A DNA stretch of 18,461 bases from Bacteroidota bacterium (GTDB lineage Bacteria > Bacteroidota > Bacteroidia > CAIKAF01). This document shows positions 14,291 to 18,461 of this stretch, piece by piece. The notes under the pieces are model-generated. The model ran no database searches. It had not been told where the DNA came from and was given only the letters and a program-made list of their open reading frames with translations. Both the position numbers and the translations under genes were made by a program. Each line of letters starts with the position of its first letter. Position 1 is the stretch's first letter. The stretch covers positions 1 to 18,461 of the forward strand of contig JAEZEQ010000031.1 in the NCBI GenBank assembly GCA_023432985.1, in the 5' to 3' direction.

Positions 14291-15265
14291 ATGCTTTCGA
14301 TAAAAAATATACAGGAGCCCGTAAAAAATGACATGAAACGCTTTGATATCATGTTTAAAGAAAGCATGAAAAGTCATGTTTTTCTGCTCGATACGGTTAC
14401 CAATTATATCATTAAAAGAAAAGGGAAACAAGTAAGACCTCTCTTTGTTTATCTTTCGGCCGGAACAGTGGGCAATATCTGCGAAACAACCGATAGAGCC
14501 GCCACATTGGTCGAATTATTACATACAGCCACTTTGGTACACGACGACGTGGTTGACGACAGCAATGAAAGACGCGGATTTTTCTCGATTAATGCCCTTT
14601 GGAAAAATAAAATTGCCGTACTCGTTGGCGATTTTTTATTATCGAGGGGACTATTGCTTTCTGTGGATAATAACGATTATGCCTTACTGAAAACAACCAG
14701 TGAAGCTGTGCGTTTAATGTCGGAAGGAGAAATGTTGCAAATAGAAAAAGCCCGACGACTCGATATTACTGAAGAGGTTTATTTCGATATTATTAAACGC
14801 AAAACAGCCTCCCTCATCGCATCTTGTTGCGCATGCGGAGCTATTTCTACCGGCGCATCAAACGACATTATCGAAACCATGAAAAGCTTCGGCGAACATG
14901 TGGGTATCGCCTTTCAAATTAAAGATGATTTGTTCGACTACCAAAAATCAACCCTCATAGGTAAGCCTACAGGAATTGATATCAAAGAACAAAAAATGAC
15001 ATTGCCTCTTATTTTCGCCCTCAATCAAGCCGATGCTAAGGTGAAAAAGAAAATTATCCGAACGGTTAAAAACAATAATAATGACCCCAAAAAAGTGGAA
15101 GAAGTGCTTGAGTTTGTACGCCACTCGGGGGGATTGGAATATGCCGAATCGAAAATGAATGCCTATAAAGACAAAGCATTAGCTATGCTGGAACAATTTC
15201 CGGATTCTGCATATAAAAAATCTTTAATCGATTTGGTGAACTTCTCCATTCAACGAAATTATTGA
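14291..15265 (+). CDS. Trans-polyprenyl diphosphate synthase (long-chain, IspB-like)
   Basis: This enzyme adds isopentenyl units to an allylic diphosphate to make the long side chain of a respiratory quinone, probably menaquinone. The 324-residue protein has GKQVRP (45-50), the first aspartate-rich motif HDDVVDD (84-90), GDFLLSRG (113-120), and the second motif KDDLFD (211-216) followed by GKPTGIDIKEQKMTLPL. In the first motif, Asp85-Asp86-Val-Val-Asp89 has the two-residue spacing of long-chain enzymes. The chosen start is the ATG at 14291, because the longer frame begins with TTG at 14258 inside the promoter-like region. Chain length cannot be fixed without modelling the residues before the first motif. 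Its TGA overlaps the ATG of the next gene (TGATG). Confidence 0.92.
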   Translation: MLSIKNIQEPVKNDMKRFDIMFKESMKSHVFLLDTVTNYIIKRKGKQVRPLFVYLSAGTVGNICETTDRAATLVELLHTATLVHDDVVDDSNERRGFFSINALWKNKIAVLVGDFLLSRGLLLSVDNNDYALLKTTSEAVRLMSEGEMLQIEKARRLDITEEVYFDIIKRKTASLIASCCACGAISTGASNDIIETMKSFGEHVGIAFQIKDDLFDYQKSTLIGKPTGIDIKEQKMTLPLIFALNQADAKVKKKIIRTVKNNNNDPKKVEEVLEFVRHSGGLEYAESKMNAYKDKALAMLEQFPDSAYKKSLIDLVNFSIQRNY

Positions 15266-15900
15266 TGTTAATTCCCCGAACACCAAATATAATTCGTCAT
15301 TTTTTTCCGAAAATTTTATTTCGTCTTCCCCAATCTCAACCCACGGTTTATCTCACATTCGACGATGGACCCCAGCCCGAAGTAACCCCTTTCGTGCTCG
15401 AACATCTGAAAGCCTTTCAGTTTCATGCTACCTTTTTTGTTTTGGGAAAGCACGTACAACAATATCCCGAGCTCACCCAAGAAGTGCTTCAGGCAAAACA
15501 CCGCATCGGAAACCACACCCAAAACCATTTATGCGGATGGGAAAGTTCGGATGAAAAATATTTGCAAAATATACAGGAGGCCGATCAAAGTCTGAATCCA
15601 TTCACCTCACAAAAAAAATTATTCAGACCACCCTACGGGAAAATGCGTTTATCTCAAATCAGAAAAATTTCGTATACACATCAAATTGTGCTCTGGGATG
15701 TACTTTCCGAAGATTACAACTTGCAACTTTCCGAAGAGCGTATACTGAAAAAGTTGAAAAAACAAACCCGAAACGGATCCATTATCGTATTTCATGACAG
15801 TCAAAAATCTTTCGAAAAATTAAAAAACATATTGCCGCCTTATCTTCATTTTCTGAGAGAAAAAGGCTATGTTTCGAAGGCTATTCCCGAATGTTTTTGA
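15265..15900 (+). CDS. Polysaccharide deacetylase (NodB homology domain)
   Basis: This is a metal-dependent carbohydrate esterase family 4 protein of 211 residues. The motifs are complete: TFDDGP (31-36) with Asp33 and metal-ligand Asp34, HTQNH (84-88) with the two His ligands, RPPYG (121-125), WDVLSED (144-150) and the catalytic His177-Asp178 in VFHDS. The protein is almost only the catalytic domain. It has no clear signal peptide (the N terminus LIPRTPNIIRHFFPKILFRL is basic and amphipathic), so location is uncertain. The substrate could be peptidoglycan, a surface polysaccharide or a lipid-linked sugar. The ATG at 15265 shares a base with the upstream stop codon; the preceding TTG is not needed. 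Co-transcription with the polyprenyl synthase is likely. Confidence 0.9.
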   Translation: MLIPRTPNIIRHFFPKILFRLPQSQPTVYLTFDDGPQPEVTPFVLEHLKAFQFHATFFVLGKHVQQYPELTQEVLQAKHRIGNHTQNHLCGWESSDEKYLQNIQEADQSLNPFTSQKKLFRPPYGKMRLSQIRKISYTHQIVLWDVLSEDYNLQLSEERILKKLKKQTRNGSIIVFHDSQKSFEKLKNILPPYLHFLREKGYVSKAIPECF

Positions 15901-15960
15901 AATAAATCCATCCTTTTGCGTACATTTATCCTTTAAAAATTTCGAGTCAACGCTTTAGCT

Positions 15961-16626
15961 ATGGGACAGAATATAATTTTCAGTGAAATTGAATTAGACG
16001 TAATAAAAAATCGCATTATTGAGTGTGAAAAAGAGATTTCGGGCGAAATCAGAGTTGCCTTTGAGCGCAGCAGTGATGCCTATCGCGGAGCTTCGATGTG
16101 GGGAGCCATTAGCATAATGTGGGTGGTTACGCTCATCTATTTTGCAGTGGAAGAATTGTTTTTCAAAAACAGTTTTCAAAAAATATTTCATGTCAATTAC
16201 CTCATATTGATTCAGCTATGCAGTTTTATCGGAGGTTATTTCATCACTTCATTTTCGAACGGATTAAAGCGGTTTTTTACTCCGGCCTCCATGCGCAAGA
16301 AGGCGGTATTCGAGAAAGCGGAAACTGTATTTTTAGAAAAAGAAATATTTGCGACAAGACAACGCAGCGGCGTTTTAATCTTTTTAAGTTTGCTCGAGCG
16401 AGAGGTTGTTATTATGCCTGATATCGGATTAAAAGCCAAGGTAAAACAGCAGGAATGGAATAATATTGCCAAATCTATAAGCGGAGGGATTCAGCACAAA
16501 CATTCTGCAGACGGTGTTTTAAAAGCAATCGAACAATGCCGTGACATACTCCTTAAAAACGGATTTACAGCCGGCCCTGAAGATGCAAATGAATTGTCGA
16601 ACGAGATTATACTTCCCAAAAAATAA
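15961..16626 (+). CDS. TPM-domain membrane protein
   Basis: This 221-residue protein resembles the TPM (DUF477-type) family with two helices (about residues 45-65 and 78-97) placed inside the domain. The N-terminal part contains CEKEISGEIRVAFERSSD, and the second part contains RQRSGVLIFLSLLEREVVIM and GLKAKVKQQEWNNIA, the typical core of membrane-type TPM proteins. There is no signal peptide. The C terminus is soluble and helical. It lies 2 bp before a second TPM protein, so the two are surely made together. In many Bacteroidota a lemA gene precedes such a pair, but here the upstream gene is a deacetylase. The biochemical role is not established. Confidence 0.8.
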   Translation: MGQNIIFSEIELDVIKNRIIECEKEISGEIRVAFERSSDAYRGASMWGAISIMWVVTLIYFAVEELFFKNSFQKIFHVNYLILIQLCSFIGGYFITSFSNGLKRFFTPASMRKKAVFEKAETVFLEKEIFATRQRSGVLIFLSLLEREVVIMPDIGLKAKVKQQEWNNIAKSISGGIQHKHSADGVLKAIEQCRDILLKNGFTAGPEDANELSNEIILPKK

Positions 16627-16628
16627 GC

Positions 16629-17384
16629 ATGAAGAAACTGTTCTTATTTTCCCTGTATTTGGTTTTTGGATTACTGAACTTGCAAGCAAAGGATACGCCT
16701 ATACCTCCTATCACAAAGTATCATATTATCGACCAGGAAGGCATTATATCTCCTTCTACTTTCCAAATGCTCGAGAGCACGATTCAGACACATGAAGACA
16801 GTACGAGCAATCAGATTATGGTATTGGTTATACCCGAATTATTGAATGAAACCATAGAACAATATGCAACCCGTGCATACAGTACGTATCGCTTGGGTAC
16901 GGAGGAGCGAGACAATGGAGTTTTATTGGTCATCAGTATGGCCGAAAGAAAAATACGGATCGAAGTGGGCTATGGATTAGAAGGAGCCTTAAACGATGCT
17001 ATGGCGGGACGTATTATTCGCAATGAAATCGTCCCGGCCTTTAAGAAAGGGAATTACGAATCGGGCATAGTATCCGGTGTATATGCGATTATCAGTGCCA
17101 TACAAGGCGAATATGTAAATACGGCATCCAACGATGTAAACAGCATAAGTCCACTCTTTCTCATATTGCTTGTATTTGGTGTCATTGGTATTTTCATTTT
17201 ATTGGCCATCTTTTTTCCCGGATCCGGTGGGGGAAGCGGCGGAGGTGGTTGGTACAGCGGAGGCTATCGCAATTATGGCGGTGGCTGGAGCAGCGGTGGC
17301 AGCAGTTGGAGCGGCGGTGGTGGCGGATGGAGCGGCGGAGGAGGCGGTTTCTCCGGCGGTGGCGGAGCATCCGGTGGTTGGTAA
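16629..17384 (+). CDS. YgcG-like TPM-domain protein with Gly/Ser/Trp-rich tail
   Basis: This 251-residue exported membrane protein has a signal peptide (residues 1-20, ending LQA) and a TPM domain (about 31-165). The domain shows IIDQEGIISP, NQIMVLVIPEL, TEERDNGVLLVISMAERKIRIEVGYGLEG and the GRIIRNEIVPAFKKGNY block. One helix (about 175-196) leads to a 54-residue tail made almost only of Gly, Ser, Trp and Tyr with hardly any charge, ending SGGW. This layout is that of bacterial YgcG/TPM proteins. The plant relatives TLP18.3/Psb32 act in photosystem II repair, but the bacterial role is unclear. The tail makes the DNA at about 17220-17380 distinctly G-rich compared with its surroundings. Confidence 0.9.
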   Translation: MKKLFLFSLYLVFGLLNLQAKDTPIPPITKYHIIDQEGIISPSTFQMLESTIQTHEDSTSNQIMVLVIPELLNETIEQYATRAYSTYRLGTEERDNGVLLVISMAERKIRIEVGYGLEGALNDAMAGRIIRNEIVPAFKKGNYESGIVSGVYAIISAIQGEYVNTASNDVNSISPLFLILLVFGVIGIFILLAIFFPGSGGGSGGGGWYSGGYRNYGGGWSSGGSSWSGGGGGWSGGGGGFSGGGGASGGW

Positions 17385-17402
17385 CGAAATCAAATCTTTT
17401 CT

Positions 17403-18185
17403 ATGAAATATATATGGATTACCGGTGCCTCATCAGGCATTGGGGAAGCATTGACGAAAGCATTGGATAAAAATGGCCATTTTATCTTCTTATCCGGTCG
17501 TAAAGAGGTCGAACTAAACAGAGTGCAATCCTCATTGCATCAGGCAAAATCGGCCATAATTCCTTTCGATATTTCGGATCCGAATGCCATGCAGGAAGCC
17601 CTGCAAAAGGTGCAAAAATTAAGTGAGGGAAAACTGGACATTCTCATCAATAACGCCGGAATCAGTCAGCGCGCCCTGGCCGAAGAAACCGAAATAGAGG
17701 TAGACCAAAAATTGATGGATATTAATTTTATCGCACAGGTGCGTCTCACAAAATTGTGCCTGCCCTTGCTCAAAGCAAGTTCGTCCGCACAAATTGTGGT
17801 TATATCCAGCGTCATGGGCATCATAGGCACGCCATACAGATCGGGTTATGCCGCATCAAAACATGCATTGCATGGCTATTTCGATTCCTTACGGGCCGAA
17901 TTGCACCAAAGCAAAATCCATGTCAGTATCATTTGTCCCGGCTTTGTGCGCACTCCCATTACCCTGAACGCACTTAAAGGCGACGGATCGGCACTCAATA
18001 CCATGGATACGGGAACCGAAAACGGATTGGATCCGGCATATTTTGCACAAAAGGCCGTGAAAGCCATCATACAGCGAAAAAGAGAAGTCGTGATTGGAGG
18101 TGCTAAGGAAAAATTTGGCGTTTTTATGTATCGTTATTTTCCGGGAATTTTTGCCAAACTGATTACGCGTATTTCGGTACGTTAA
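17403..18185 (+). CDS. Short-chain dehydrogenase/reductase
   Basis: This is a classical SDR oxidoreductase of 260 residues. The cofactor loop TGASSGIG (7-14) is followed by NNAG (83-86), conserved Asn108, catalytic Ser136, and Tyr149/Lys153 in YAASK. PGFVRTPI follows the active site. Ser-Gly-Arg (31-33) after the second strand suggests a preference for NADP(H). The C-terminal part (GGAKEKFGVFMYRYFPGIFAKLI) resembles the hydrophobic ends of DHRS7-like SDRs, which may sit on membranes. The substrate cannot be told. It starts 18 bp after the YgcG-like gene and could be in the same transcript. It is followed by a hairpin shared with the tRNA. Confidence 0.9.
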   Translation: MKYIWITGASSGIGEALTKALDKNGHFIFLSGRKEVELNRVQSSLHQAKSAIIPFDISDPNAMQEALQKVQKLSEGKLDILINNAGISQRALAEETEIEVDQKLMDINFIAQVRLTKLCLPLLKASSSAQIVVISSVMGIIGTPYRSGYAASKHALHGYFDSLRAELHQSKIHVSIICPGFVRTPITLNALKGDGSALNTMDTGTENGLDPAYFAQKAVKAIIQRKREVVIGGAKEKFGVFMYRYFPGIFAKLITRISVR

Positions 18186-18190
18186 ATAAA

Positions 18191-18220
18191 AAATCCCCAA
18201 AGGAAACCAAAGGGGAATTT
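18191..18220 (-). terminator. Terminator of tRNA-Arg, possibly bidirectional
   Basis: CCCC (18195-18198) pairs with GGGG (18212-18215), with an inner GG/CC pair (18202-18203 and 18207-18208) in the loop. On the minus strand the stem is followed by A then six T residues, which fits an end signal just after the tRNA at 18226. On the plus strand it may also end the SDR transcript (stop at 18185), but the T tract there is poor. Confidence 0.65.
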
Positions 18221-18225
18221 AATAG

Positions 18226-18298
18226 TGCATCCGAAGGGACTCGAACCCCTAACCGACAGAACCGGAATCTGCTATTCTATCCATTGAACTACGGATGC
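18226..18298 (-). tRNA. tRNA-Arg, anticodon CCG
   Basis: Read on the minus strand, the 73-nt sequence folds into a standard cloverleaf. The acceptor is GCATCCG with CGGATGC and discriminator A. The D stem is GTTC/GAAT, the anticodon stem GCAGA/TCTGT with loop TTCCGGT, a 5-nt variable loop follows, and the T stem is AGGGG/CCCTT with loop TTCGAGT. The anticodon CCG (18263-18265 on the plus strand as CGG) reads CGG codons. The 3' CCA is not encoded. Confidence 0.96.
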
Positions 18299-18305
18299 AG
18301 GGTGG

Positions 18306-18313
18306 CAAAAATA
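18306..18313 (-). promoter_or_regulatory. Consensus -7 box TATTTTTG for the tRNA
   Basis: On the minus strand this exact TAnnTTTG match ends 7 nt before the mature 5' end of tRNA-Arg. That leaves just a short leader to be removed by RNase P. Confidence 0.5.
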
Positions 18314-18356
18314 TCAAATTTAAATGAGAAATCACGATTTCGAACACCATTTTCAT

Positions 18357-18364
18357 TAGTTTTG
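18357..18364 (+). promoter_or_regulatory. Consensus -7 box TAGTTTTG
   Basis: This is an exact TAnnTTTG match placed 5 nt before the ATG at 18370 and 14 nt before the alternative ATG at 18379. It would drive the gene that runs off the right edge. Confidence 0.5.
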
Positions 18365-18369
18365 CGTTT

Positions 18370-18461
18370 ATGCCGAATATGAAACTCATTTTATGTTTTA
18401 TCTGCTCTGTTGGATTATGGCTGAATCTAAGTGCCCAGTTGGTTCCTACATTCAGCTGGTC
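18370..18461 (+). CDS. N-terminal fragment of an exported protein (runs off the window)
   Basis: Thirty codons are visible. A signal peptide is evident: MKLILCFICSVGLWLNLSAQ, with the usual Bacteroidota ending SAQ. The mature part begins LVPTFSW. The start may be the ATG at 18370 (giving MPNMKL) or the one at 18379, which begins directly at the signal peptide. Too little is present to name a family. Confidence 0.7.
   Translation, partial: MPNMKLILCFICSVGLWLNLSAQLVPTFSW

Noticed and set aside
18226..18298. tRNA gene as attachment site of an integrated element
   Set aside because: No integrase, no repeated tRNA 3' end and no other mobile-element gene is visible in the window.

Overview
The window looks like chromosomal DNA of a member of the Bacteroidota. 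Two kinds of type IX secretion (T9SS) C-terminal sorting domain are present. Promoter-like TAnnTTTG boxes lie just upstream of several genes, and clear Shine-Dalgarno sequences are not evident. The oxidase genes include two separate five-helix subunit III genes. Base composition is moderately AT-rich. I cannot name a genus from the sequence.

Layout, left to right. Positions 1-380 hold no credible gene, but contain several hairpins and a degenerate 46-bp tandem repeat. Positions 381-2505 (minus) carry a small XRE-type regulator followed after 1 bp by a large T9SS type B surface or secreted protein. Divergent from these, at 2609-3302 (plus), lies what appears to be a broken T9SS type A protein whose two halves are in different frames. 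A terminator follows. Next come three sugar-nucleotide genes: kdsB, UDP-glucose dehydrogenase and UDP-glucuronate decarboxylase. They make CMP-Kdo and UDP-xylose for surface polysaccharide.

Positions 6570-11611 are a cytochrome oxidase assembly block: heme O synthase, two subunit III paralogues, subunit IV, a perfect-palindrome terminator, a cysteine-free SCO-like protein, a canonical SCO copper chaperone lipoprotein, a DUF420 membrane protein and a small CxxC membrane protein. The catalytic subunits I and II are not in the window. Inorganic pyrophosphatase and purN follow. purN meets mgtE tail to tail with a 4-bp overlap.

From 14291 onward come a long-chain polyprenyl diphosphate synthase (probably for the menaquinone side chain), a NodB-type polysaccharide deacetylase, a pair of TPM-domain membrane proteins (the second a YgcG-like protein with a Gly/Ser/Trp tail), a short-chain dehydrogenase, a minus-strand tRNA-Arg(CCG) with its own promoter box and terminator, and the first 30 codons of another exported protein.

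Most of the window is ordinary core metabolism with recognisable families. The parts most worth a second look are the left 3.3 kb (repeats, a mosaic surface-protein gene, a decayed surface-protein gene) and the cysteine-free SCO paralogue. I did not find convincing evidence of a wholly new multi-gene system.
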